Shown: in pieces, positions 54,237-64,000 of the stretch
Numbering within the stretch: position 1 is the first letter of the stretch
How the letters are laid out: every line of letters begins with the position of its first letter
From: Phaseolus vulgaris
Taxonomy: Eukaryota > Streptophyta > Magnoliopsida > Fabales > Fabaceae
NCBI RefSeq assembly: GCF_000499845.2
Contig: NC_023754.2
Coordinates: 17,589,359 to 17,653,358, forward strand
Length of the DNA stretch: 64,000 nucleotides
Reading direction: 5' to 3'
Translations under genes and position numbers: made by a program
The notes under the pieces: generated by a model
Database searches by the model: none
Told to the model about the DNA's origin: nothing
Seen by the model: the letters and a program-made list of their open reading frames with translations, nothing else

Positions 54237-56179
54237 AAATATTTTTTTATAGGTTCAATTAGATTAATTATTAGTTTATAAGGTAATTAAATTAATATAA
54301 TTTTTTCTAATAAGTTATATCAAAATAATTTATTTTAAAAGTTTATAATTAGTGAGTTATAAGTTAATTCACCTAATTTTATAGCTTATGACTTGTAGCT
54401 TGTTTAATTAATTTTTATTATTATTTATTATATTTTCATATTACTTTTAGTTTATTTTTATGTATTATTAAATATAATTACATATATAAAATTGTAAATG
54501 TAAGAACAACTTAAATTGAGGAATAATTTTAAAAAAATAGAAATTAAAGTTGATTAACATATATTAAATTAACTAATTTAAATAAAATAACTTATCTTAA
54601 TAATAAAAATATATAATCTTAAATTTTATGTGATGTAAATATATTTTAATCAAATTTCTTATAATTTTTAAATTTTAAATTTATGACTTTATTATGTATG
54701 ATTTTACAATGAAGATAACTCATTTATAATTTATTTTTATCAAAAATATTTATAAATTATTGTATTTAATGATAATTAAAAAGTTTAATAGTATTAATTA
54801 TTCCATCATTTTTTAAAATTATTTGCTATTTATATTTTTCAACATAACAATTACAACTCTACTTTAATTTATTAAAAATAAATGTTCACACTAATCTAAG
54901 AAAATGGTGTTTAATATTTATTTATGCATTTCAAGCTATAATCAATAGAGGATAACTCAGTATCTTAATTATTCATAAAAACATGTCTAGTTGCATGCAT
55001 TTACATAGAGACATAATAATTATTTGTTTAATAAACAGTTTTTTAATCATTTACTTATTTATTAATTTTCTTAATATGTGTGAGAAAAATCTTAAATGTC
55101 ACATAAATGAAACTGAGGAAATAATGAATTTAATGAAATAAAAAAATATTTAATTAAACACAAGTAAACTAAAAAATTAAATATTATACAAAAATTAAAA
55201 CACGGCTCAAAAAACAAAACAAAAATTTAATGTTATTGTACAGGGTGCAAAAATATTTATACTCACAATAAAAAAACATTATTTTTTTTCTCTTTTTAAT
55301 TTATTATAAAACTAATAAAATTATCATAAATAATAGTTTTTAATTAGATTATGAAATAAAAGAAATATTAACTATCGTTATATTGTGATTCAAATTTTCA
55401 CATAAATAAACTTATTGATTGGGTGAAAAAAACAAGTATGAAAATCATCTCGTGTTAAAGAATTAAGAGTATTTTTACATAAATTAAAAATTAAAAAAAA
55501 ATAATATATATATATATATTCCTTTACTCCTCATAAAAAATTGTAAAATAGTTACCGTCGTAGAACAAAAAGATATAATCCTTGTTCGGCTGTTATTTAT
55601 TGTTTTACGAATAATAGTTAAGGAATTAAAAAAAATATTAAGCGACTTTTAACATTATTAACAACTTTTGAAGAAGATTTTTAATAATGGCTTTTTTTTA
55701 TTGAATCTTAAATTTTTTAAAGGAAATATATGAAAACCAGATTTTTATTAACATCAATTTTATGATTGATTCTAAATTTTGGCAATGCAATTTTTTTTAT
55801 GCAAACCATTTAATGCATTTTGCATTTTCAATAAATAAATATGTTTTGAATAAATCAGTTCTCCGAATTGATGTTAAGCTTCTTTTCTTGTTAATTTGAA
55901 GAAATCTTATGGATCCATGAGAATCTAAATGCCACTATTTTTTATGGAAAATGTGAATAATATCTTAAAACACTAGTCAACAAATTAAACGTATTTTTTT
56001 ACGTAAATAATATTGTATTTATTACTTTTAATCACATAATAATATTTTTGAAAAAAAAAATCATTCAAGTTGGAAAATCCTTATTCAAAAGTTTTAAATT
56101 TGTGTTTGTTTGTTTGAAGATATATATTTGTATAGAAATATTGAATTATATATTTGAATTAGTTTATTAATGTTAATTT

Positions 56180-56520
56180 GAATGTGGTTGTTGTATTGCA
56201 TGGAAGTGGTGGTGAGAGTAATTTAAAAAAGTTGAAGTGTGGAAAAAGGGGCATTTTGGTAATATCAAAAGGGGTAGCCGCCAAAGCAACGGTTGAGAGA
56301 TGGATAGGAAAATGTGACAGAGTCCGCAAGTTGATGGCAGTGGGCCCCACGTACGGTTCCAGAGTTAACACTCACAACACACAACAACCCTTTTCTCATT
56401 CGCCACCTTTCCCCATTATTGTGCCTTTAGGATCTCTAGGACGTGGGTCCTACAACAAACAACCGACCTTCACACGTGTCAGCTTCTCATTGGCCCCCAT
56501 CACCTGAGCTCCCCCACTAT
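56180..56520. promoter_or_regulatory. GC-rich island with G-box and TCP-type motifs
   Basis: Embedded in AT-rich DNA, this 340 bp block contains GTGGGCCCCAC (TCP class I-type site), ACGTGGG, CCACGTACG and ACACGTGTC (G-box/ABRE cores) within about 150 bp. Open frames occur on both strands but neither resembles a known protein. It looks like a plant promoter or 5' leader, yet no gene follows on either side within several kilobases. Confidence 0.4.
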
Positions 56521-56979
56521 TTTTTTCATCTCTCCTTTTTCCTTTTTCTCATCTCCAATTAAACTATCCAATCCAACTAACTACCTCTAATCATGGTATT
56601 TTGTTTAATTAAACACTTTTTCTAAGGTTTGATTTAAAATATAAGATGATGACAACTGTGGGAAGGGACAATGAGTAGGATCCACTAAGGTCATGTGTCC
56701 TTTGTGAAGGTGTTCGGCCTATGTCCTCATCATCACTCATATGTCATTCTAATCCCTTTTTATTTTTCAATCAACTCAAGGCCTCTCTCTTTTCATACTT
56801 TGCATAATTGATTCAATTTGTAACATCCTCAATACATTAGTCAAATAATATATCAAAAATAAAATAACAAATATATAAATATAGATAATTCTATTGGTAA
56901 TACATTCATAAGTGTCATCAATTCCACTAATTAGGTCCAATAATATAAGTTCATTAAAATAATATAAATAACATATTTT

Positions 56980-57235
56980 TTAAGGAGAAAGGTACATCAT
57001 TTATTACTGTACACCTATCTGAGTGTTAATCACCCGCTTTAATGACTTGAGCACCGGAGTGCCTACTGCAGGTACTCCCATTCGATATTCATCCGAGACC
57101 GAGAGCCAAAGAAGAGACACAGAGGCGAGAAGGATCTCAACCAAGCACTTAGCAACCTGCCCAACGGAAGTAGGAAGATGAAGACTTCAATAGTTCTCTA
57201 GGTCTTATCTCCCTAGCAGGAACACATGTATTTCA
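56980..57235 (+). mobile_element. LTR fragment, Gypsy-type, copy 1
   Basis: Shares with 59500-59750 the ordered motifs AGGTAC near the start, GACTTGAGCRYYGGAGT (about 57045), CTGCAGGTAC, GAGACC, a purine-rich GAAG/GGA stretch and GTTCTCTAGG. This is the recognisable R/U5-like part of a legume LTR. No coding sequence adjoins it. Confidence 0.6.
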
Positions 57236-57274
57236 TCACTTTTCACACATTACATTTTAACAAAATAATCAAGT

Positions 57275-57640
57275 GTCTAGTGTCTATAAATAATTCACAT
57301 CAATGTTTCTTACAGTAACAGTAGAACTCCACTGATCAACGTACAAAAACATTTGACTTATACTTTCAAAAGATTCGTGCATTGGCTTAGACTTAGAGAG
57401 TTGCATATATTATACTACCTAATGTGAAATTCACACAACTATGTGCATAATAATTTCAATATCAAGTCACCTCATATGAGAATATTAATTTATATGACCT
57501 GCGAGACCATATTATTTTTTAAAACGTAAACAAAATCATACGAATCTCCTTCGACTCTCATCACTTAATAATCTTCATTTATATGATTCTAATATAACAA
57601 AAGAGTCATGATATATTACTCTAAACAAATCCTTGTTCAA
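57275..57640 (+). repeat. Dispersed repeat family R, copy 1
   Basis: Shares with 61600-61975 and 63715-64000 the order: ATCAAGTGTCTA..AAATAA, an ACTTGACTATACTTT-like block, CGTGCATTG, CATACTACC, ATGCGCATAA-like, CTCATATGA, TATGACCTG, then TCGACTCTCATCAC. Identity is modest (roughly 65-75% by eye) but colinear over 300 bp. Confidence 0.75.
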
Positions 57641-58739
57641 TACACATCATAACAATCTCAACATGATATTTTCATTTTAATATTTTTACATAATTCATAT
57701 TTCATATCACATTGCTATACAATTCAATCACACAAAATTTTAGATTTTTAAACAATCTAAAAATACCAAAGAAAATCATATAACATATTAGTTTTTAATT
57801 ATATATATAAATAAAATTTTACATAAAACGTAATTAAAACAATTAAAATTTATAAAACTAACAGTATTTCAAAAGCAAATTTCAAAGTTAATTTTTGTTT
57901 CCAATGTTTTGTATTAATTTTTTTTATCATACATATATATTTATCTATTTTGCTACTTGAACGAGGTAAATGTCACGAAGTATTTCTAAAAAGGTTATCC
58001 ATCACTCCAAATAATAATAAAGTATTTATTCTTTAAAAAAACTACCGAATGAAGTATTGTCTTATATTAATTATCTGATTTATAAATAAAAACATTTGAA
58101 ATAATTTATTTTCAAGACATTAAATATGTATTTTTATTTAATAATTATATAATAAAATACTGAAATAATTCAATAAAACAGTACTAACTTACTTCTACTC
58201 ATATCATAAATATAAACAAATCACACTTCTAAATAAAATTAAAGTTTAGGTAACTTACAAAATTTATGTATTTTTATGAGTTTTTATTTAGTTATTTTTT
58301 CAAAAAAAATTTGTTTTATTATTTATTTAAAATATTTTTTATGTTAGTCTAAGTATTTTTTTTCATTTAATTTTTATCTTGTAACTTAATTTTATTTACT
58401 ATTTTTCTCCAACAACGAACAAGTTATAAAGAAATACATAAATTATCGACGAGTTAAAAATGAAAATATTAAAGTCACATTTTTTATTAATAGTAAAATA
58501 AAAAAATAAAAAAATTGTTTTAAGTAATCAAACAAATAACTTTTTTAATAAAAATTTAATTAAAATTAAATAAATTTATATTTACTTGAATGTTAATTAA
58601 GGCTAAAATTAAATAAAAGAAAAATAATTAAATTTTTCTTAAAATGGATAATTAAAAAGAAACCGTTATAGGAAAATAGTAAAACCTTTATTTATGATTT
58701 ATTGTAAAAGTAAACAGAGCATGTGCATGACTATCTAGA

Positions 58740-59190
58740 AAGCTGCGCGTGGGAGAAGTGATGTGTAAGAGTGGGAGCGGAGCGTGGAGTGCACGCGGCA
58801 TGGTGTTGAGTGTTGCTCCACCGCGTGCGGTTGGGAAAGGAAGGGCAAAGGGCGTGGCGGTCCCCTTTAGATGTGACCAAGTTCTCCACTGCCTTTGCCT
58901 TTGTCTCTTTCTTTTTGGAAAATCAGTCTACGCGTCTTCACCTACTCGCGTTCCCCTTTTTCACATCACTTACACACTTTTCTCCCATTTAATTCCAATT
59001 ATATTTTGCTTTTCCACTCCACTTTACCCTTTTACCCATCTTAATAATCTATTGTCATTTTCATTGCATGGGTGTTTCTGGTATTATCAGAAATCCTTTA
59101 TCTCACCTTCCATGTTGTGCTGTCTATTTTGTGTAAAATGCAAATTGTCTTACGTCTGGTCTTGGAGTACACGACGGGCCTGTAAATAAA
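58740..59190. promoter_or_regulatory. GC-rich island with clustered CGCG boxes
   Basis: After 2 kb of AT-rich DNA, the block 58740-58960 has five CGCG cores: GCGCGTG (~58744), CACGCGG (~58793), CCGCGTGCGG (~58820), TACGCGT (~58929) and TCGCGTT (~58947). CGCG boxes of VCGCGB type bind CAMTA factors. A plus-strand open frame (58749-59189, GTG first codon) covers it but has no recognisable domain. The block resembles a promoter or the start of a non-coding transcript. Confidence 0.35.
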
Positions 59191-59269
59191 TTAAATAAAA
59201 CATTAATTTTATTCATACCTTTCTTTTGTTAATGATTTTTTTAAAATTTAAATAATTCAAAATAAAGTA

Positions 59270-59755
59270 TTCACTGGGACGACCGATTCACTCAGTGAGT
59301 CGGTCAGAAACTCGACCATTTGACCAATCAACCACATTGAGAATGTCATGTGACGACACACAATCGACCGACATATGACGACAAGTCATGGGTTGACAAA
59401 GTCAGCAAGTTAATCCACAATTAAGGGTTGTTTAACGCAACCCTAAACATGAACCAACCTCCTAATTCGGCCCACCAAGGAAGACTCATTAAGGTAATAT
59501 AAATAGCACAAATTTCAAGAGCCAGGTACTTCATTATCTACAGTACTCTGACACCCGAGTGTCGGCACTCTGACTAACTTGAGCGTTGGAGTACCTTCTG
59601 TAGGTACCATCCCAGTCTATGAGACCAGACGACCGAGTAAAGGAAGGAGAGCAGGAGGTTAGAAGTGAATGTGACCGAATGAAAGGAGTAGAAGAGTAAT
59701 CGTTCTCTAGGCCCCAACACCTATTCGAGAGTAAGGATAATATCATTTCTTTAAA
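59270..59755 (+). mobile_element. LTR fragment, Gypsy-type, copy 2
   Basis: Begins with a near-palindrome at 59281-59305, contains TATAAATAGC (59499-59508, TATA-like), then CAGTACTCTGACACCCGAGT, CTTGAGCGTTGGAGTACC, GAGACCAGACGACCGAG, a purine-rich stretch and GTTCTCTAGGCCCC. It is the most complete of the three LTR fragments. Target duplications and a PBS were not identified. Confidence 0.65.
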
Positions 59756-60956
59756 TAAATTCAATTATATTCCTTTATTTTATATATTTTTTGACGTAAC
59801 ATTTTCATTTATTTATTTATTTTTAAAATAATTTTATCATTTAAGTATGTGAAAAAATTATTGAAAATTTTTATTGTATTTGTTATTTTTTTAGTACACA
59901 AAGTGAAAACATTTTCTTTTAGTTTTATATTCCACTTTACATTTATATCTTGCTGCTTTTTTTTGGATTTTATGATTTTCAAATAAATAAATAAAATAAA
60001 CAAACAAATATACTATAAAATTTATATCAATCATTTCATTATCAACGTTTATCATTGACCATTATTAACACCTTGAAAAAAAAACACCACAATCTCTATC
60101 ATATTAAAAAAATATTATTAAAATTAAGAAATATGAAAAATGAAAAAATATAAAAGTGTAAGACATAAAGGTTAGTTTCAACCATTTATAGTACAATTTT
60201 TGAATTGAAGAGTATAGTTAAAAAATTGTATTACAGTTAACTTATAAATTGGGATTGGTTTGGTGGTGAATTAATTGAAGGGAAATAAAATGTTTTATAA
60301 TGGAAATGGGTTTGTGTTTAGTTTTTAACCTTTTATATGATTGACACATGTAAAGTGTGTTGATGATGTATTTCATAATTTATTTTATATATCACGTGTA
60401 TAAAAAGTATGTCTGCAACTCTCAGTATCATTTGATTATGATGTAAGGTGAGTACATATGTGTGTGAGCAGTTCAAATAATTGCATGTTTTTTTTCTTAT
60501 TATAAAGTTCCACTTGTATAAAAGTAAGTAACTTAATTTTATATTATAAGTTACAATTATTTCTCTTTAATCTGAATGAGAGTGTGCGTGAATTTATTAA
60601 TGAATAAGGGTGTTTTTTTTTATGAATTATTCTTGAATAATATTTTTCTAAGAGCTACTTTTACTATATGTTTTGTCTTTCTTGATCTTGTATATTGATC
60701 ATATAATTTTTTTTTAAAGATATTTCATAATTTAATTTCATTGATTTAACAGTTTTCTTTAAAAATGTTTCTCAGTTTTATTGAATAATTTATTTTTTAT
60801 AATTATTTGTAAATTTAATTATAATTTATGGGTAAACTATTTAAAATTTACATGCAGATTAATATATGATTTAAAAATATAGTAATTAACACTCTTGTAA
60901 TTTTAAATAAAGATATTGTAAAACTCCTAATTAAATTACTTAAAAAGTTATGTGAT

Positions 60957-60958
<2 letters not shown>

Positions 60959-60988
<30 letters not shown>
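60959..60988. repeat. (AT)15 microsatellite
   Basis: Uninterrupted AT dinucleotides followed by TTATTTATT. Confidence 0.95.
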
Positions 60989-60992
<4 letters not shown>

Positions 60993-61099
60993 TTATTTTG
61001 TAACACACGCCTTAATTTAGACCAAAAGTTAAAATGATATATGAGATACTATAAATAAGTGTAACAATTAAGATAAATATACGTTATTATTATAATATT

Positions 61100-61250
61100 A
61101 ATTGCACCTGAATACTCACTTGAGAGTCAGATTATGCAGGTCACTCTCGACCAAGAGTCAAAGCCTGAAGAGGAAGAGGAAGGAATGGAAGCACAACGAA
61201 AGAAAAGAAATCAATTATTCAGTTGATAACAATTAGTGTCTCAACCCCTC
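61100..61250 (+). mobile_element. LTR fragment, Gypsy-type, copy 3 (degenerate)
   Basis: Retains CACTTGAGAGTCAG, TGCAGGTCACTCTCGACCAAGAG, a GAAGAGGAAG-type purine stretch and TGTCTCAACCCC in the same order as copies 1 and 2. The rest is diverged. It lies about 350 bp before repeat R copy 2, as copy 1 lies before R copy 1. Confidence 0.5.
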
Positions 61251-61599
61251 GTACAAGAAGAGCATATATATATATACACACGTGTGTGTGGACATAACAT
61301 CTACATCACTATAAAAAAGTTTTACAAAGAGATATTACTCTTTATAAAGATTTTCAAATATATACACATGCAAAAACAAAACATCAATTATGTGCGCGGA
61401 TTTTCAAATATACACATATATGTCAAAATAGAACATAAAAACCTATAGAGTTCTATTTCCTACAACATCCTCTGCTTCAGTGTAAAACATGATTATCACA
61501 AATTTTAAACAAAACACAACAAGAATTATCAACATGAATTTAAATTTCTATTCAAACAAGTTACAAACATCTTAAACTTTCATACTTCATCTCTTATAG

Positions 61600-61975
61600 T
61601 GTACTTACACGATCAAGTGTCTACAAATAACTCTTTCAATATCCCTCATACCAGAAATTCACTGACATACATAGATATATACTTGACTATACTTTTGGAA
61701 GACACGTGCATTGAATTTGACTATAAGATGTGCATTTGTCATACTACCTTCACCGTGTTATCTCTCTATGCACCTACATGAGCATAAGAACTAAATTATC
61801 TCATATGACAAGATAAATTCAGATGATATGCTAGATCAATTATCTTTTAAACTGCAAACTCAGTCATATAAACCTCATTCAACTCTTACCACCTGATAAC
61901 TTTCATCTATATGACTCCAGTAGAGTTAGGAAATCTCATTCCACACGAATTCTAATTTAATACATATCTTCTTTC
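61600..61975 (+). repeat. Dispersed repeat family R, copy 2
   Basis: Colinear with copy 1 (57275) and copy 3 (63715). Contains ATCAAGTGTCTACAAATAA, ACTTGACTATACTTTTGG, ACGTGCATTGAATTTG, GTCATACTACC, CTCATATGACA, then CAACTCTTACCACCTGATAA and ATATGACTCCAGTAGAGTTA. Confidence 0.8.
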
Positions 61976-61995
61976 CTGAAAACAATGTGTTGAGA

Positions 61996-62112
61996 TTATT
62001 TAGGATATGTATTGAATTAAAAATTCATATAGAAGAATATATCCTAACTTTATTGGTATATTGAAATCATATAAATGAAATTATCAGGTGATGAAAGTGA
62101 AGAGAGATTCAT
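61996..62112 (-). repeat. Family R partial copy in reverse orientation
   Basis: The reverse complement of this segment matches the 3' part of R copy 2 (61870-61985): CACCTGATAA, TTTCATTTATATGA, GTTAGGATATAT, TTCAATACATATCC. The two form head-to-head arms of ~110 bp with a loop of a few tens of bases. Confidence 0.75.
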
Positions 62113-62119
62113 AGGTCTA

Positions 62120-63134
62120 AGTTTACACTTTTTTTTACAAGTTTTTGTAATAATTAATATTTTAAAGTTGATTTGTAAGTTTTTAAAGTTATAGAAAATA
62201 TTCATAAGAAAAATCTCACAAAAATAAAATAAAATTATATAGTATTTCCAATTTCTTGTTGTCGACTCTAGTGATGCTAGTATTAATTTTTTAGAAAAAA
62301 CATGAATAGTAGAAATCATACATTTAACATTTTTTTATAATAATATAATAATATTTTGAAATTAAAAAATAAAATAAAATAAAAATAAAAAAAAATATTA
62401 ATTTATTAAAATGTGAAATGTGTGTTTATACTGGGGAGGTTGTTATCATCCTAATTTCTATCTATCTATATATACATGTCTGTTGTCTATATTTAAAAAC
62501 AATATCAATAATGTAATTGTGATTAATTTTTCTATTTTTTATGGTTTTCTTTTCTTACCGATATTTTTTGTATAAAAATAGATTTAATTATTGTTCGAAA
62601 AATGGGTATGAAAAATTTTCTCTATTTCAACAACCGAACCTCTTTTTTGTGAAGTTCACTGTTTGTTTATATTGCCTCTCTTTATGATCCATAAATCAAC
62701 ATCAACAAAAAGAAAAAGGAGACACAGGATAGGAGAGAAAATTATACCTGTTTTCCCAACATTCAAATTGAATTCTGATTGCAAAACTTGTCATATCAAT
62801 TTGATTTGGTGAAAGAAAAATACATAAAAAGATTTTAAGAGATTAAAAGAGGTTCTTCATAATTGTCTAAAGAATGCTTCTAGACACAGTTTTCTTTATG
62901 TTGATTGAAAAGCAATAAATAAGAGTTGAAACTTATCTCCTAGGATAAACCCTAAACCACTGAGAAATCTCAAACTGCATTGAGATCATGAAAGGAAACA
63001 ACTAGATGTTGTTGGTCCATTAGAATCAATGTTTGCTAAATTGGATGACACCATTGTTACAAAACGATGGTCCATTTATGTTATAAAAAAATATTTTCGA
63101 TTTTGTAACGACTTGTCTTCAATTACTATGTAAA

Positions 63135-63176
<42 letters not shown>

Positions 63177-63710
63177 CTTTACTTCCTCGTGGTTATGATG
63201 AATATTATCTATCAATCAAATTAAGATTAATAATTGTTTTGTGTCATGATTTTTTAAGATAAAATTCTATAAATTACATTCACACTCTATTTTTTTTTAT
63301 TAATTTTAATATATTTTTCAACATACAACATATCTCACATTCCTATATTTTTTCCATAACTAATAACCACTAAATATTAAAATAAATATATAAACATAAT
63401 ACAAATATGTTTTAAATAAAATTAAAACAAATATTCAAAAGAAAATAAACACTTTAAATATTTAAATAAAATTAAAACAAATATTCAAAAGAAAATAAAC
63501 ACTTTCATTATTCAGCTTCTTACGGAGAAGCTCTTTCACTTGTAACATCATCATTTGCTCTCATGTAAATATACGATAATCGCAAATTAAAGAAAACAAC
63601 TACAAAACAAAGCAAATGGTAAGCTAAATATTTTTAAAAACTTCTAATATAAATATAATTTTAAATATCCACATAAAACTATCAATTCTCATGCATTTCC
63701 ACCTAATCCT
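62120..63710. other. AT-rich sequence with short repeats
   Basis: No gene seen. Contains an (AT)n microsatellite at 63137-63174 and a 50 bp tandem duplication at 63411-63505 (units starting TTTAAATAAAATTAAAAC at 63411 and 63461). Confidence 0.8.
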
Positions 63711-63714
63711 CAAG

Positions 63715-64000
63715 TGTTTATCAAAATTTCAGAATTCATCTTTTTCATGTCAGACTTCTATCGACTCACAACACATAACACTTGACTCTACTCCCGGAAG
63801 ACTCGTGTATTGAAATTAGAATCCTGATACTTGCACCTGTCATACTACTCGTTGTGAATCCACATGCGCATAAACATCTCAATATCTCATCATCTCGTAT
63901 GACATGGTAAATTCATATGACCTGAAAGACTAGATTATATTTCAAATCGCAGACAAAGTCATATGAACTTTCATCGACTCCCATCAACTGAATAACTTCA
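63715..64000 (+). repeat. Dispersed repeat family R, copy 3 (cut by window end)
   Basis: Colinear with copies 1 and 2: CACTTGACTCTACTCCCGG, CTCGTGTATTGAAATT, GTCATACTACTC, CTCGTATGACATGGTAAATT, ATATGACCTGAAAGAC, CATCGACTCCCATCAACTGA. Continues beyond the window. Confidence 0.75.

Larger units (their letters stand above)
51830..56150. other. AT-rich intergenic region
   Basis: No gene seen. It contains a solo TRIM LTR (53035-53145) and a second CACTA-like element (53785-54236). The stretch 54240-56150 is extremely AT-rich with no recognisable structure apart from a short TA run near 55505. Confidence 0.7.

Noticed and set aside
58749..59189. 146-codon frame over the CGCG island
   Set aside because: Starts with GTG, has no domain, and its Cys/Leu/Phe-rich tail follows the T-rich sequence.

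Overview
The window is nuclear DNA from a flowering plant, most probably a legume of the bean/cowpea/soybean group. The evidence is spliced GT-AG genes with plant-specific products, very AT-rich intergenic DNA full of microsatellites, and plant LTR-retrotransposon, TRIM and CACTA debris. The legume placement is an inference from protein and repeat similarity that I recognise, not from a search.

Five protein-coding genes can be reconstructed exon by exon with consistent phases. (1) THIC, minus strand, 5192-1764: 648 aa, thiamin pyrimidine synthesis. Its 3' UTR carries a complete TPP riboswitch aptamer (574-693), and an evening element and TATA box lie upstream of the 5' leader. (2) A chloroplast FtsH7/9-type protease, minus strand, 21136-11047: 13 exons, 790 aa. 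Its 3.3 kb first intron holds an antisense Copia remnant between two ~275 bp direct repeats. (3) A plant-specific membrane-anchored protein of unknown function, plus strand, 26220-30412: 5 exons, 1016 aa, with three 50-residue tandem repeats. (4) A GH3 beta-glucosidase, plus strand, 35062-41007: 9 coding exons, 601 aa, no visible signal peptide, with TRIM-type LTRs in one intron and in the 3' flank. (5) A DIVARICATA-type two-domain MYB factor, minus strand, 50741-49424: 2 exons, 314 aa.

The rest is AT-rich intergenic sequence. 21.3-26.2 kb has short tandem repeats and a hAT-like terminus. 30.4-34.8 kb has decayed retroelement pieces (a gag fragment, an antisense coiled-coil gag-like fragment, an LTR-like block with a primer-binding-like site). 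41.2-49.4 kb has a CACTA-type non-autonomous element and a 205 bp tandem duplication. 51.8-64 kb has a solo TRIM LTR, a second CACTA-like element, two GC-rich islands with clustered cis-motifs (56.2-56.5 and 58.7-59.2 kb), three related LTR fragments and a dispersed repeat family in three or four copies, one pair head-to-head as a long inverted repeat.

The genes are independent and do not form a cluster. I found no clearly new biological system. The strongest leads are the regulatory layout at the THIC 3' end (a stop codon embedded in a splice donor, an early poly(A) signal, the aptamer, and an acceptor-like site after the aptamer), the repeat-bearing unknown protein, the bracketed Copia intron of FtsH and the two unexplained GC islands.
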